Of a stretch of DNA of 64,000 bases, positions 35,575 through 45,235 are shown in pieces. The notes under the pieces are model-generated. The model saw only the letters and a list, made by a program, of their open reading frames with translations. It was not told the origin of the DNA and searched no databases. This stretch comes from Lederbergia graminis (GTDB taxonomy: Bacteria > Bacillota > Bacilli > Bacillales > Bacillaceae_C): assembly GCF_042655485.1 (NCBI RefSeq), contig NZ_JBHSMC010000029.1, positions 62,001-126,000 of the forward strand, given 5' to 3'. Numbering within the stretch: the first letter of the stretch is position 1; each line of letters opens with the position of its first letter. Both the position numbers and the translations under genes were made by a program.

Positions 35575-37842
35575 TTACACTTGTGGTTCGTCAGAGGACC
35601 ATTTCTTTTTCTCTTTTACTGTATCGATTGGTCCATTTTTTCTTAATTCTCTCACTTTCAAATCATACCAAATTTGAGCTGAAATAAAGATAGACGAATA
35701 CGTACCAGCTATTAAACCTACTAATAATGCAACGGAGAAGTTAAGAATAGACTCACTACCGAAAATGAGTAAGGCAACTACTGTTACAATTACTGTTAAA
35801 ATAGTATTAATTGAACGTGTTAATGTTTGTCTTAACCCTTTATTTACAACATCTGCAATATCCTCTTCTGTTTTCAGTCGTCTCTTCGCTTTTAAGTTTT
35901 CCCGAATTCGGTCAAACGTTACAATCGTATCATTGATGGAGTAACCTACGATAGTCAGTACAGCCGCTATAAATGTAATATCGACTTCTAACCGAATAAA
36001 GCTAAAGACGGCAATAATGAAAAATGCGTCATGTAACAATCCAAGAATGGATGCAATTCCCATCGTATATTCAAAGCGGAAAGATACGTAAATTATGATA
36101 CCAAGAGCAGCAATTGCCAATGCATATAGGGCGTTCTTGGCCAATTCTTTCCCAACTGTTGGAGATACAGTACTTACATTAGGCTCTGAGCCATATTTCT
36201 CACTGAAATGAGCCTTTAAATCGGCAATTTCCTGTTGTGTAAGTTCTCCTTTATAACGGACAACGCCGCGGTCTTTTTCATCACCAGAAAGAACGATGTC
36301 ACTAGAAGATAGATTGATTGCATCAAGTTCAGTTGATATTTCCTCCGCCGTAACTGGTTTTCCTGCATCAATCTCAACCCTTGTTCCTGCAGAAAAATCA
36401 ATTCCTAAATTTAGACGGAAAATAGCTAAAATAATGATTCCAACTACGATCAATGCCGACGTTAACATATAAAATTTCTTTCGATGTTTTACGAAATCAA
36501 AACGATCAAATCGAGTAGTTAACTCCAAAGTTGTTTTGTTTTCAGATAGTTGGTGAATACTTGATCGTTTAACCCCAAACCAACCTGGTTTATCTTTTAA
36601 GAAACCACTATTAATCCATAGCCATAGGAATAACCTTGATCCATAAACAGCTGTTAAGAAGCTCATTAAGATACTGACAATAAGCATTGTAGCGAAACCT
36701 TTTACTGAGCTTGTACCAAAGAAAAATAGAACTGCAGCTGCTAGTAATGTCGTAATATTAGCATCTAAAATTGTAACGAATGATGTTTTATTACCCGCCT
36801 GGAATGCAGCTTTTAAGGATCTTCCAACTTTCAATTCTTCCTTCAAACGTTCATAAGTTAAAATGTTAGCGTCCACGGCCATGCCGACACCAAGTATTAG
36901 TGCTGCAATTCCTGGCAAAGTAAGGACAGCATTCATCCAATCAAACACAACTAAAATTAAATATACATAAATGGATAATGTAATTGTCGCAATAAACCCT
37001 GGAAAACGATAGAATACGATCATGAATAAGAAAATTAAAGCAATCCCGATTATCCCTGCTGTAATTGTCTTCGTTAACGCCTCTTCCCCGAATTGCGCTC
37101 CTACAGAAGTAGAATATACTTCGGTTAGCTTAACTGGAAGTGAACCTGCATTTAATAAACTGGCTAAATTCTCAGCTTCTGCCTTCGTAAAATTCCCTTC
37201 AATTGTAACTTCAGTGCTGGTAAATACCTGTCTAACTGCAGGATCGGAAAGTAATTTCGAACTGCCGCTTGCAGCAGCTTCAGCATAGGAATCTACACCT
37301 TCCTCAAAATCCATCCAAATGACTAATTTATTGTTAGGGTACATATCAACAACTGTTTGTGTAACATTTTGCCATTTCTTTCTATCTTTCATTTCAACCA
37401 CAACTACAGGTTGGTTGGTACGACTATCTATTGTAAATTTAGCAGACCCCTCTACTAAATCAGTACCGTCCATCATAATATTATCGTTAACATCTCGGAA
37501 CGTTAATTCTGCTTGTGTTCCTAGAATTTCACGAGCTTCCGTTTGATCGTCAATACCAGCAAGCTGAACCCTAATCCTTTTTCCCTCAATTTGGATATTC
37601 GGTTCGCTTACGCCTAGAACGTCAATACGTTTTCGAAGTGCCTCTACTGTATGTACTAATGTATCATTATTTACTACTTGATCATTATGGATGGCTTCCA
37701 CATCATATAAAACTTCAAAGCCTCCTTGTAAATCAAGCCCTAGTTTAATATCATGGAGAACAGAATTAGTTGTTGTTCCCATTAAACTACCAATAAAAAT
37801 TAATAATAGAAAAAATGCCAATATCCTGCTTCTTTTAACCAT
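35575..37842 (-). CDS. secDF: fused protein translocase subunit SecDF
   Basis: A proton-driven accessory of the Sec translocase with SecD and SecF fused, 755 residues, as in B. subtilis. About twelve membrane segments in two RND-like halves are separated by cytoplasmic and extracellular loops. SecD motif LGLDLQGG is near the N-terminus; SecF begins with LGIDFSAGTRVEID at about residue 480. GVGMAVDANIL and TIVGYSINDTIV are the paired TM4 signatures. A consensus promoter lies upstream of the gene. Confidence 0.97.
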   Translation of the reverse strand: MVKRSRILAFFLLLIFIGSLMGTTTNSVLHDIKLGLDLQGGFEVLYDVEAIHNDQVVNNDTLVHTVEALRKRIDVLGVSEPNIQIEGKRIRVQLAGIDDQTEAREILGTQAELTFRDVNDNIMMDGTDLVEGSAKFTIDSRTNQPVVVVEMKDRKKWQNVTQTVVDMYPNNKLVIWMDFEEGVDSYAEAAASGSSKLLSDPAVRQVFTSTEVTIEGNFTKAEAENLASLLNAGSLPVKLTEVYSTSVGAQFGEEALTKTITAGIIGIALIFLFMIVFYRFPGFIATITLSIYVYLILVVFDWMNAVLTLPGIAALILGVGMAVDANILTYERLKEELKVGRSLKAAFQAGNKTSFVTILDANITTLLAAAVLFFFGTSSVKGFATMLIVSILMSFLTAVYGSRLFLWLWINSGFLKDKPGWFGVKRSSIHQLSENKTTLELTTRFDRFDFVKHRKKFYMLTSALIVVGIIILAIFRLNLGIDFSAGTRVEIDAGKPVTAEEISTELDAINLSSSDIVLSGDEKDRGVVRYKGELTQQEIADLKAHFSEKYGSEPNVSTVSPTVGKELAKNALYALAIAALGIIIYVSFRFEYTMGIASILGLLHDAFFIIAVFSFIRLEVDITFIAAVLTIVGYSINDTIVTFDRIRENLKAKRRLKTEEDIADVVNKGLRQTLTRSINTILTVIVTVVALLIFGSESILNFSVALLVGLIAGTYSSIFISAQIWYDLKVRELRKNGPIDTVKEKKKWSSDEPQV

Positions 37843-37894
37843 TTTTCAATATCCCCCTCAGATGGAGCGTTCCCAACTTTTTGTCAATATAAGT

Positions 37895-37923
37895 ATTATG
37901 AAGTAGTTAAAAAGTGGTGTCAA
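37895..37923 (-). promoter_or_regulatory. sigma-A promoter of secDF
   Basis: TTGACA (37918-37923), 17-base spacer, CATAAT (37895-37900), placed between the comN stop and the secDF start. Confidence 0.8.
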
Positions 37924-37932
37924 TTTATCTTT

Positions 37933-38253
37933 TTACTCATTCACTGTTTTCTCACCTAATAATTCCTGAAGCTCTTCACTATCTAATTCAACAAATAAGT
38001 TTGGAGCTTTATAAGCTTCAACAGTAGCATAATTCATAAATTCACCAATCTTCACGGAAAGTATATCTGCCACTAATTCGTGGATACGAATACCCTCTTT
38101 AGGTTTTCGCCATTTTTTCTTCGTTAGAAAATCCCATAAATCTTGTTTATTTACTTTCCCATAGCCAGTTAAAGTAAACTCTTCTAATTTGCTATCAATG
38201 ACAGGCGTTAAGAGATGCAAATAAGAATTGTATGGATGACTGCTATTTGACAT
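37933..38253 (-). CDS. comN: post-transcriptional regulator ComN
   Basis: A 106-residue protein that begins MSNSSHPYNSYLHLLTPV and has the WDFLTKKKWR and MNYATVEAYK segments of the ComN/Post_transc_reg family. In B. subtilis ComN acts on comE mRNA and is needed for competence. It lies next to secDF and diverges from spoVB, as in B. subtilis (yrzD). The acidic C-terminus (LDSEELQELL) is typical. Confidence 0.92.
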   Translation of the reverse strand: MSNSSHPYNSYLHLLTPVIDSKLEEFTLTGYGKVNKQDLWDFLTKKKWRKPKEGIRIHELVADILSVKIGEFMNYATVEAYKAPNLFVELDSEELQELLGEKTVNE

Positions 38254-38377
38254 ATTGTCCCCACCTTTATTTTTATATAAATATTATAATCTACTTTATC
38301 TTGTCATGCTTTGTCCATATTGTTGCATATACTTCATTGTAATCGAATGCAACAGATTTGAGAAGGCAGGGACCAAA

Positions 38378-39925
38378 ATGTCAAAGTTTCTAAAAGGTAC
38401 ATTAATATTAATGATTGCTGGGCTGATTACGAGATTGCTCGGCTTTATAAACAGAATCGTTATTGCCCGCATGATTGGAGAAGAAGGCGTAGGGTTATTC
38501 ATGATGGCGTTTCCTACTCTAGTATTAGTCATTTCATTGGTTCAAATTGGACTACCTGTCGCCATATCAAAAGCCGTAGCTGAAGCGGAAGCTAGAGGAG
38601 ATAAACGAAAAACGAAAAAAATCCTAGCTGTTTCCCTAACAGTGACAATCTCATTATCGCTTCTGTTTACACCAACATTAATGCTATTAGCACCTTATTT
38701 AGCAGAAACACTTTTTACAGACACTAGAATTTATTATCCATTAATCGCTATATCACCAATTATTCCAATCGTCGCAGTTTCCTCTGTTATAAGAGGGTAT
38801 TTCCAAGGGAAACAAAACATGAGGCCAGCAGCGATTGCTCAAGTGCTGGAACAAGCAGTTCGAATTGCATTAATCGCAATCTTAGCTAAAGCTTTTTTAC
38901 CTTATGGTATTGAATTTGCTGCTGCTGGAGCAATGATTGCCTCTGTTCTTGGAGAGCTTGCATCATTAATTTATTTATTTACTGTTTTTAAAGTAAAAAA
39001 GAAATTCCCAATTCGCCGCAACTTTTTCAAATCATTAAGATCGAGTAAAAGTACGTTAAAAGAATTAATGAGCATCGCCATACCAACTACAGGTAGTAGG
39101 ATGATTGGTTCACTCTCTTGGTTCTTTGAGCCGATTGTTGTATCTCATAGTTTGTTATTAGCTGGAGTAGCAGCTGGAGTAGCAACAAAACAATATGGGT
39201 TATTGACTGGGTATGCGTTACCTTTATTAATGTTACCTTCTTTCATCACATTTTCACTATCCACATCACTCGTTCCTGCAATAAGTGAGGCAAATGCTAG
39301 TAGAAACCACAAATTAGTTGAACATCGATTACAGCAAGCACTTCGGTTTGCGCTACTAACTGGTGGACTAGCAGTAATTGTTCTTTATGTATATGCAGAA
39401 CCTTTAATGACATTAATGTATGGATCACCAAAGGGATACGAGTTCATAAGACTAATGGCACCATTCTTTATCTTTCATTATTATCAAGGGCCATTACAAG
39501 CAATTCTACAGGCACTTGATTTAGCAAGAGCAGCCATGATAAACAGCTTAATAGGAGCAATTATTAAAATATCTGTGATTTTTGCTCTTAGTTCCCAACC
39601 TAGTTTTGGTATTAATGGCGCTGCACTAGGAATTGCAGCTGGAACCGTATTAATTACAATGCTACACTTTGCGACGGTACTTAAAAAGATACAATTCACA
39701 ATCTACGTTGCAGAATATGTAAAGTTTATTATTGCTGCGGTTCTTTCTAGTATAATCGGGACATTATTCTATACAAAGGTACTAATAGAAAGCCCACTAG
39801 TTACTCGATTACTAATAGGAATATTGATTATTGTTATAACGTACATTTTGTTTATTACCATGTTTAGATTATTAAAGAAAAATGACCTTCTACGTATCCC
39901 AATCATTAACAAGATGATTCGATAA
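38378..39925 (+). CDS. spoVB: SpoVB-like MOP-family flippase
   Basis: A polytopic polysaccharide-biosynthesis flippase of about 515 residues with about fourteen membrane segments. SpoVB is needed for cortex formation in the developing spore, probably through lipid-linked precursors. The ATG giving MSKFLKGTLILMIAG is the family start; the 41 upstream residues of the open frame do not resemble it. RIVIARMIGEEGVGL and YFQGKQNM are typical SpoVB features. The comN neighbour gives synteny support. Confidence 0.9.
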   Translation: MSKFLKGTLILMIAGLITRLLGFINRIVIARMIGEEGVGLFMMAFPTLVLVISLVQIGLPVAISKAVAEAEARGDKRKTKKILAVSLTVTISLSLLFTPTLMLLAPYLAETLFTDTRIYYPLIAISPIIPIVAVSSVIRGYFQGKQNMRPAAIAQVLEQAVRIALIAILAKAFLPYGIEFAAAGAMIASVLGELASLIYLFTVFKVKKKFPIRRNFFKSLRSSKSTLKELMSIAIPTTGSRMIGSLSWFFEPIVVSHSLLLAGVAAGVATKQYGLLTGYALPLLMLPSFITFSLSTSLVPAISEANASRNHKLVEHRLQQALRFALLTGGLAVIVLYVYAEPLMTLMYGSPKGYEFIRLMAPFFIFHYYQGPLQAILQALDLARAAMINSLIGAIIKISVIFALSSQPSFGINGAALGIAAGTVLITMLHFATVLKKIQFTIYVAEYVKFIIAAVLSSIIGTLFYTKVLIESPLVTRLLIGILIIVITYILFITMFRLLKKNDLLRIPIINKMIR

Positions 39926-39959
39926 TACTGGGGTAATGAGATTGAGATAAAATCAAAAA

Positions 39960-40012
39960 CCGAACTATCGTTTACATCGAAATCGATATGATATATAGTT
40001 CGGTTTTATTCT
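39960..40012. terminator. bidirectional CGAACTAT-type terminator
   Basis: CCGAACTAT (39960-39968) pairs with ATAGTTCGG (39995-40003). T tracts lie on both sides, so it can serve spoVB (+) and DUF421 (-). The stem matches hairpins at 1712-1748 and 50410-50437. Confidence 0.82.
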
Positions 40013-40069
40013 GTTTTTAAGTGATGATTTCACAGGATGGAATTGTCCATTTACGCATTTGAAGATACA

Positions 40070-40150
40070 AGCAAAGTGTATTTCCGAAGCGGTGTAGTTA
40101 CACCAAAAACATTCAAATTTATATCCTTTTCAAATGGTTTTGTTTCATCC
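40070..40150 (+). repeat. copy of the dispersed repeat 3' arm
   Basis: GCAAAGTGTATTTCCGAAGC, then GTGTAGTTACA, CATTC, ATATCC and TTTTGTTTCATCC. It aligns with 2220-2300 and 2345-2426 in the same orientation and ends at the DUF421 stop codon. Confidence 0.7.
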
Positions 40151-40804
40151 TTAATTAGGTTCATCCATGTAATCAATAAAAAACTTTCCGTCTTGAAAAC
40201 TACAGAAAGAAATTTTTTCAATATCGTGATGGCCACGATCATGGAGTTCTTTTCTAAGCCATTCTTCGCTTTTTTGTATTTCTTCAAGATGCTCCTGCTG
40301 AACAATTCCATTTAAAATAACGGGAATTGTATAGGATGCAGGTGTCTTTTTGTTGCTTTTTTTAATAACAGATAAATTGCCAGACGGCTCCAGGATGGCA
40401 AATTCAACATCTGCAATATTAGGAATATCTTTTTCACGTAACTGCATGAGCAAGTCATCGAAATTATAACGTAGTTTTCGCATTTCATTTTCATCAATTT
40501 TGCCTTTATTAATAATTAATGATGGCTTTCCATCAATTAAACGTCTGAATCTACGACTTTTTAAACCAATGTAGGCTAGACCAACTTGTATTATAAGCAG
40601 GATTAGCATTGGAACAATGGAATGCAATATTGGATCATTATGTTGTTCTATTGCCACTACTGCCATTTCACCAATCATAATGAAAACAACCAAATCTAAA
40701 ATACTTAATTCTCCTATTTCCCTTTTTCCCATTAACCTAAAAATGACCAATATGACTCCATAGAGAAAAATCGTCCGAAAAATAATACTGAAGTAATCTT
40801 CCAC
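40151..40804 (-). CDS. DUF421 membrane protein (YrbG-like)
   Basis: A protein of about 217 residues with three N-terminal membrane segments and a cytoplasmic DUF421 domain (LRYNFDDLLMQLREK, ADVEFAILEPSGNLSV). The family is found widely in Bacillota, often in sporulation or stress contexts; the molecular role is unknown. I take GTG at 40804 (MEDYFSIIF) because AAGGGGG lies 8 bases upstream; the upstream ATG at 40828 lies on the far side of it. Synteny with B. subtilis yrbG is good. Confidence 0.87.
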   Translation of the reverse strand: MEDYFSIIFRTIFLYGVILVIFRLMGKREIGELSILDLVVFIMIGEMAVVAIEQHNDPILHSIVPMLILLIIQVGLAYIGLKSRRFRRLIDGKPSLIINKGKIDENEMRKLRYNFDDLLMQLREKDIPNIADVEFAILEPSGNLSVIKKSNKKTPASYTIPVILNGIVQQEHLEEIQKSEEWLRKELHDRGHHDIEKISFCSFQDGKFFIDYMDEPN

Positions 40805-41003
40805 AACATAATCCCCCTTATTTTTCATCCGTAATTTTTAGTATGTCCTTAATTTGCATAAAAAAATAATGGAATTGTCGTTTCTATATTCTAAATATAA
40901 ATTTAGTGAATAAGCATGTACTATGAGGTTTGGACAGGGTTCCATTCCTCTTAAAGGATAAGATAAAAAGGAGTGAATACCTATCGAAGCAAAATCATTT
41001 GGG

Positions 41004-41369
41004 GTGTCTATCTTATATGGGATAGTGACTATTTTATTATTAGCAGTGATTACAAGTTTTATTTTCTCGCTTATTTTCCAGTTTACCGAAACTCAGGAAA
41101 AATCGGTTAGCTTTCTTATCACGGTAATTTCTTTTTTATCTGTTTTTATCGGAGGGTTTATTTGCGGTGGGAAAGCGAAACAAAAAGGTTGGTTGATTGG
41201 AGGAGCAACTGGTGTTGTGTATAGCCTAATAATTTTGGCGTACCAATATTTAGGACACTCACTTTTATTTACAATCGAGCAATTAATTTATTATATTTGC
41301 TATACATTAACTGCGATGATGGGAGGAGTATTAGGAGTAAATATTTTATCAAATGAATCTAAAAGATAA
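41004..41369 (+). CDS. TIGR04086 family membrane protein (YrzE-like)
   Basis: A 121-residue protein with four membrane segments. GGFICGGKAKQKGWLIGG is the diagnostic loop. Function unknown. The annotated GTG at 41004 has no proper ribosome-binding site. A strong AAAAGGAG sits before an in-frame ATC codon at 40983, which would give a start sequence IEAKSFG. An in-frame stop lies only two codons further upstream. See findings. Confidence 0.82.
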   Translation: MSILYGIVTILLLAVITSFIFSLIFQFTETQEKSVSFLITVISFLSVFIGGFICGGKAKQKGWLIGGATGVVYSLIILAYQYLGHSLLFTIEQLIYYICYTLTAMMGGVLGVNILSNESKR

Positions 41370-41425
41370 GGAAAGTACTGTATGATATCACCTTTAGTAG
41401 ATGCAAAATTGAGTGCAAATTTTTT

Positions 41426-41474
41426 TGAAAAAGGACTGCCTTATCGTCACATTACAATGACTTAAGACAGTCCT
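41426..41474 (-). terminator. terminator after yajC
   Basis: AGGACTG and CAGTCCT arms with additional pairing (CTTA/TAAG, GTC/GAC) and TTTTTC on the minus strand, about 15 bases after the yajC stop. Confidence 0.82.
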
Positions 41475-41490
41475 CTTCATTTTACATTTT

Positions 41491-41766
41491 TTAGTTATTT
41501 CCTGAAACAGATTCAACAACTTCACGTATTGCTGAACGGTCATATGTAAGTCTGCTGCCATCCCCACACTTAATAATGATTTTCGCTTCATCTAAGCCAT
41601 CAATTATTCCATGAAGACCACCGATCGTTACAATCTTGTCCCCTTTTTGGAGACTATTTTGCATTGTTTGAATTGCTTTTTGACGTTTTTGGTTTGGTCT
41701 AATTAATAAAAAGTAGAACAACACAAACATCAAAATAAATGGTGATAATCCTATTAACGTATCCAT
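41491..41766 (-). CDS. yajC: preprotein translocase subunit YajC
   Basis: A single-span membrane protein of 91 residues that associates with SecDF. The N-terminal span (LSPFILMFVLFYFLLIRPNQ) precedes KRQKAIQTMQ and the GDKIVTIGGLHG motif. AAAGGAGGGG precedes the ATG. Downstream of tgt, its usual context. Confidence 0.96.
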   Translation of the reverse strand: MDTLIGLSPFILMFVLFYFLLIRPNQKRQKAIQTMQNSLQKGDKIVTIGGLHGIIDGLDEAKIIIKCGDGSRLTYDRSAIREVVESVSGNN

Positions 41767-41796
41767 ATATTCCCCTCCTTTACTAGGTAAATTATA

Positions 41797-42936
41797 TTAG
41801 AAATTTTTCGCGTTTGGTCCATTGAAGCCATAGCGCTCAAAAAATTCTTCTTTGAAGTCACCGAGACGATCCTCTTTTATCGCATTCCGGACTTGCTTCA
41901 TTAAGTTTAACAGAAAATGCAAGTTATGATAAGTCGTAAGTCTAATTCCGAACGTTTCGTCACATTTAATTAAATGACGAATATATGCTCTAGAATAATT
42001 ACGACAAGTATAACAATCACAGTTCTCATCAATAGGTCCGAAATCCTTTGCATATGCTGCATTTTTCACAACTAACCTACCATTACTAGTCATTAATGTC
42101 CCATTTCTTGCTATTCTAGTCGGTAATACACAATCAAACATGTCAATTCCTCTGATTGCACCGTCAATTAAGGAATCTGGTGATCCTACTCCCATCAAGT
42201 AACGAGGTTTATTACTTGGTAGTAGAGGTGTAGTAAAGTCCAAAACTCTGTTCATTACATCTTTCGGCTCTCCTACAGACAAACCACCTACAGCATACCC
42301 AGGAAAATCAAGCGAAACAAGATCTTGTGCACTTAGTTTTCGTAAATCTTCATATTCTCCACCCTGAACTATCCCAAATAAACCTTGATCTTCAGGTCTT
42401 TGATGCGCTTGTAGACAACGCTCTGCCCAACGAGATGTTCTCTCTACCGACTTTTTCATATATTCATGTGATGCAGGAAATGGAGGACATTCGTCAAATG
42501 CCATCATAATATCTGGCCCTAATGCATTTTGAATTTCCATTGCCTTTTCAGGGGAAAGGAATAACTTATCACCGTTTAAGTGATTACGGAAATGAACACC
42601 TTCCTCTTCAATTTTACGGAATTCACTTAATGAAAAGACTTGAAATCCACCAGAATCAGTTAAAATTGCTTGATCCCAATTCATGAATGAGTGTAGCCCA
42701 CCTGCTTCTTTTACTATTTCATGACCAGGACGAAGCCATAGATGATATGTATTACTTAAAATAATACCTGCTCCCATTGCTTTCAATTCTTCTGGAGACA
42801 TCGTTTTTACGGTTGCTAATGTTCCTACCGGCATAAACATAGGTGTTTCATAAGAGCCATGTGGAGTATGAATGATACCTAATCTAGCACCAGTCTGTTT
42901 GCATGTTTTTATTAATTCATATCTAATAGCAGTCAA
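41797..42936 (-). CDS. tgt: tRNA-guanine transglycosylase
   Basis: Swaps guanine at tRNA position 34 for preQ1 in queuosine synthesis. The nucleophile motif DSGGFQVFSL and base-recognition LMGVGSP are present. Zinc ligands CDCYTC and a downstream His complete the site. 379 residues. The start is TTG, with AAGGAG 9 bases upstream. It begins 20 bases after queA, the next step of the pathway. Confidence 0.97.
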   Translation of the reverse strand: MTAIRYELIKTCKQTGARLGIIHTPHGSYETPMFMPVGTLATVKTMSPEELKAMGAGIILSNTYHLWLRPGHEIVKEAGGLHSFMNWDQAILTDSGGFQVFSLSEFRKIEEEGVHFRNHLNGDKLFLSPEKAMEIQNALGPDIMMAFDECPPFPASHEYMKKSVERTSRWAERCLQAHQRPEDQGLFGIVQGGEYEDLRKLSAQDLVSLDFPGYAVGGLSVGEPKDVMNRVLDFTTPLLPSNKPRYLMGVGSPDSLIDGAIRGIDMFDCVLPTRIARNGTLMTSNGRLVVKNAAYAKDFGPIDENCDCYTCRNYSRAYIRHLIKCDETFGIRLTTYHNLHFLLNLMKQVRNAIKEDRLGDFKEEFFERYGFNGPNAKNF

Positions 42937-42956
42937 TACATTCGCTCCTTTCTTTC

Positions 42957-43988
42957 TTAAATTAGTAACATAGCGTCGCCAAAGCTAAAAAAGCGATACT
43001 GCTCCTTTACCGCTTCGTTATATGCATGTAATACATGATCACGACCAGCAAATGCACTTACAAGCATAATTAAAGTAGACATCGGTAAATGGAAGTTTGT
43101 AATTAATCCATCAATTGCCTTAAATGTATAACCAGGATAGATAAAAATATCTGTCCAGCCACTACCAGCAATAAATTCACCATCATCTGTTGCACTTGCA
43201 ATCGTCTCAAGTGTTCTTGTAGATGTTGTTCCAACCGAAATTATTTTTCCGCCTTTTTGTTTTACATTATTTAATAACTCTGCTGTTTCTTTAGAAATCG
43301 TATAATATTCAGCATGCATTTTATGATCATTAATATCCTCTACACTTACAGGTCTAAACGTACCAAGTCCAACATGCAAAGTTATAAATGCGACATGAAC
43401 TCCTTTTGCTCTAATCGCATCGAGTAACTCGTTCGTAAAATGCAATCCAGCTGTAGGTGCTGCTGCTGATCCACGCTCTTTTGCATATACTGTTTGATAA
43501 CGGTCCTGATCATCTAATTGTTCCTTTATATATGGTGGTAGCGGCATTTTCCCTAACTCGTCCAACACCTCGTAAAAAATTCCTTCATATTCAAAATCTA
43601 ATAACCTACCACCATGTTCAAGTTCTTCAACACATACTGCTTTTATATTACCGTTCCCAAAAGTAATAATAGACCCTTTTTTAATACGTTTGGCAGGTTT
43701 TACTAACGTTTCCCAAGTATCACCATTTACTTGTTTTAAAAGTAATACTTCGATCTTTGCTCCAGTATCAAACTTTGATCCCATTAATCGAGCTGGGAGG
43801 ACTTTTGTGTCATTCAGAACTAAACAATCTCCTTCATGCAAATAATCAACAATATCGTTAAAAATTGCATGATTCAACTCACCTGTTTGTTTATTTAATA
43901 CCATTAATCTACTTGCTGATCTATTCTCTAATGGTACTTGAGCAATAAGTTCCTCGGGTAATTCAAAATTAAACATTTCTACTTTCAC
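42957..43988 (-). CDS. queA: S-adenosylmethionine:tRNA ribosyltransferase-isomerase QueA
   Basis: Transfers the ribose of SAM to preQ1-tRNA, forming epoxyqueuosine. Motifs include FELPEELIAQVPL, LPARLMG, GSAAAPTAGLHF and TNFHLPMSTLIMLVSAFAG. 343 residues. The start is GTG (MKVEMFNF); the G of its start overlaps the TAG of the upstream DUF2905 gene, which implies coupled translation. Confidence 0.97.
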   Translation of the reverse strand: MKVEMFNFELPEELIAQVPLENRSASRLMVLNKQTGELNHAIFNDIVDYLHEGDCLVLNDTKVLPARLMGSKFDTGAKIEVLLLKQVNGDTWETLVKPAKRIKKGSIITFGNGNIKAVCVEELEHGGRLLDFEYEGIFYEVLDELGKMPLPPYIKEQLDDQDRYQTVYAKERGSAAAPTAGLHFTNELLDAIRAKGVHVAFITLHVGLGTFRPVSVEDINDHKMHAEYYTISKETAELLNNVKQKGGKIISVGTTSTRTLETIASATDDGEFIAGSGWTDIFIYPGYTFKAIDGLITNFHLPMSTLIMLVSAFAGRDHVLHAYNEAVKEQYRFFSFGDAMLLI

Positions 43989-44197
43989 TATTTACCTAGC
44001 CTCCCAATTACATACAAAACTACTGAAAGTATGATACTAATGATAATGGAGCTCATAATTGGGAAAAACATGGTTGTGTTCCCTTTTTTTATGATGATAT
44101 CACCTGGTAATTTCCCTAGTTTGAAAAATTGTAGAAGAAATCCAATTAAAAAGATTATTGCTCCTACCACCATGAATAGCTTTGAAAATCCACTCAT
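43988..44197 (-). CDS. DUF2905 small membrane protein
   Basis: A 69-residue protein with two membrane segments and the family motif LPGDIIIKKGNTTMFFPI. Function unknown. It overlaps ruvB by 4 bases (ATGA) upstream and queA by 1 base downstream, so it is embedded in a ruvA-ruvB-DUF2905-queA-tgt-yajC operon. Confidence 0.9.
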   Translation of the reverse strand: MSGFSKLFMVVGAIIFLIGFLLQFFKLGKLPGDIIIKKGNTTMFFPIMSSIIISIILSVVLYVIGRLGK

Positions 44198-45195
44198 TTA
44201 CTAGGTGCCTCCATTTGAAAATGCTCGTATACAAGTTGAGTTACCATTCTTCCACGCGGTGTCCGCTGCAGAAAACCAATTTGTAGTAAGTATGGCTCAT
44301 ATACATCCTCTATTGTTGTTGGCTCCTCTCCAATACTGGCGGCAATTGTATCAATACCTACAGGTCCACCTCTGAATTTCTCTATCATCCCTATAAGGAG
44401 CTTGTGATCAATATTATCTAAGCCAAGATGATCTACCTGCATTAATTCTAGTGCTTCTTCAGCTACTGCTAATGTGATAATACCATTTCCTTTTACTTGT
44501 GCAAAATCTCTTACACGTCTCAATAATCGATTTGCAATTCTGGGAGTTCCACGCGACCGCCTAGCAATCTCTATAGCTCCTTGTATTTCTATTTCCGTAT
44601 CCAATATATGTGCAGTTCGGACAACGATATCTGTTAGCTGATCCTCTGTATAATATTCTAAACGACTAAGTACACCGAAACGGTCACGTAATGGTGCTGA
44701 CACTGCTCCAGAACGAGTTGTAGCACCTACAAGTGTAAATGGAGGCAGATCTAGTCTCACCGATCTGGATTCAGGTCCTTTTCCGATGACAATGTCTAAA
44801 CAGTAATCTTCCATTGCTGGATATAATACTTCTTCAATGGCACGAGGCAGACGGTGAATCTCATCAATAAATAAAACTTCTCCAGGTTCAAGTGATGTAA
44901 GGATGGCTGCGAGATCACCAGGCCTTTCAATAGCTGGTCCGGATGTAGTGCGTACATTTACACCCATCTCATTCGCAATAACAACGGCTAACGTTGTTTT
45001 ACCAAGTCCTGGAGGGCCGTATAATAACACATGGTCTAGTGTTTCCTTTCTCATTCTTGCTGCTTTAATAAATATAGAGAGGTTATCCTTAACTTTATTT
45101 TGCCCAATATATTGCGATAATGTTTGAGGACGTAAACTTTGTTCAAATGTTAAATCATTTCCCATTGCTTCGCTCGATACAATTCTATCTTCCAT
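44194..45195 (-). CDS. ruvB: Holliday junction branch-migration helicase RuvB
   Basis: AAA+ motor of 333 residues. Walker A GPPGLGKTTLA and Walker B LFIDEIHRLP are present, along with arginine-finger and sensor segments (GATTRSGAVSAPLRDRFG). GGAGG precedes the ATG. It follows ruvA by 40 bases. Confidence 0.98.
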   Translation of the reverse strand: MEDRIVSSEAMGNDLTFEQSLRPQTLSQYIGQNKVKDNLSIFIKAARMRKETLDHVLLYGPPGLGKTTLAVVIANEMGVNVRTTSGPAIERPGDLAAILTSLEPGEVLFIDEIHRLPRAIEEVLYPAMEDYCLDIVIGKGPESRSVRLDLPPFTLVGATTRSGAVSAPLRDRFGVLSRLEYYTEDQLTDIVVRTAHILDTEIEIQGAIEIARRSRGTPRIANRLLRRVRDFAQVKGNGIITLAVAEEALELMQVDHLGLDNIDHKLLIGMIEKFRGGPVGIDTIAASIGEEPTTIEDVYEPYLLQIGFLQRTPRGRMVTQLVYEHFQMEAPSK

Positions 45196-45235
45196 TACCT
45201 TTGCCTCCTCCCTATGTCCATTTCTAATATATATT

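Noticed and set aside
40037..40315. Plus-strand ORF of 92 residues over the repeat and DUF421 3' end
   Set aside because: Half of it is dispersed-repeat sequence and the other half is antisense to the DUF421 gene. No ribosome-binding site fits it.
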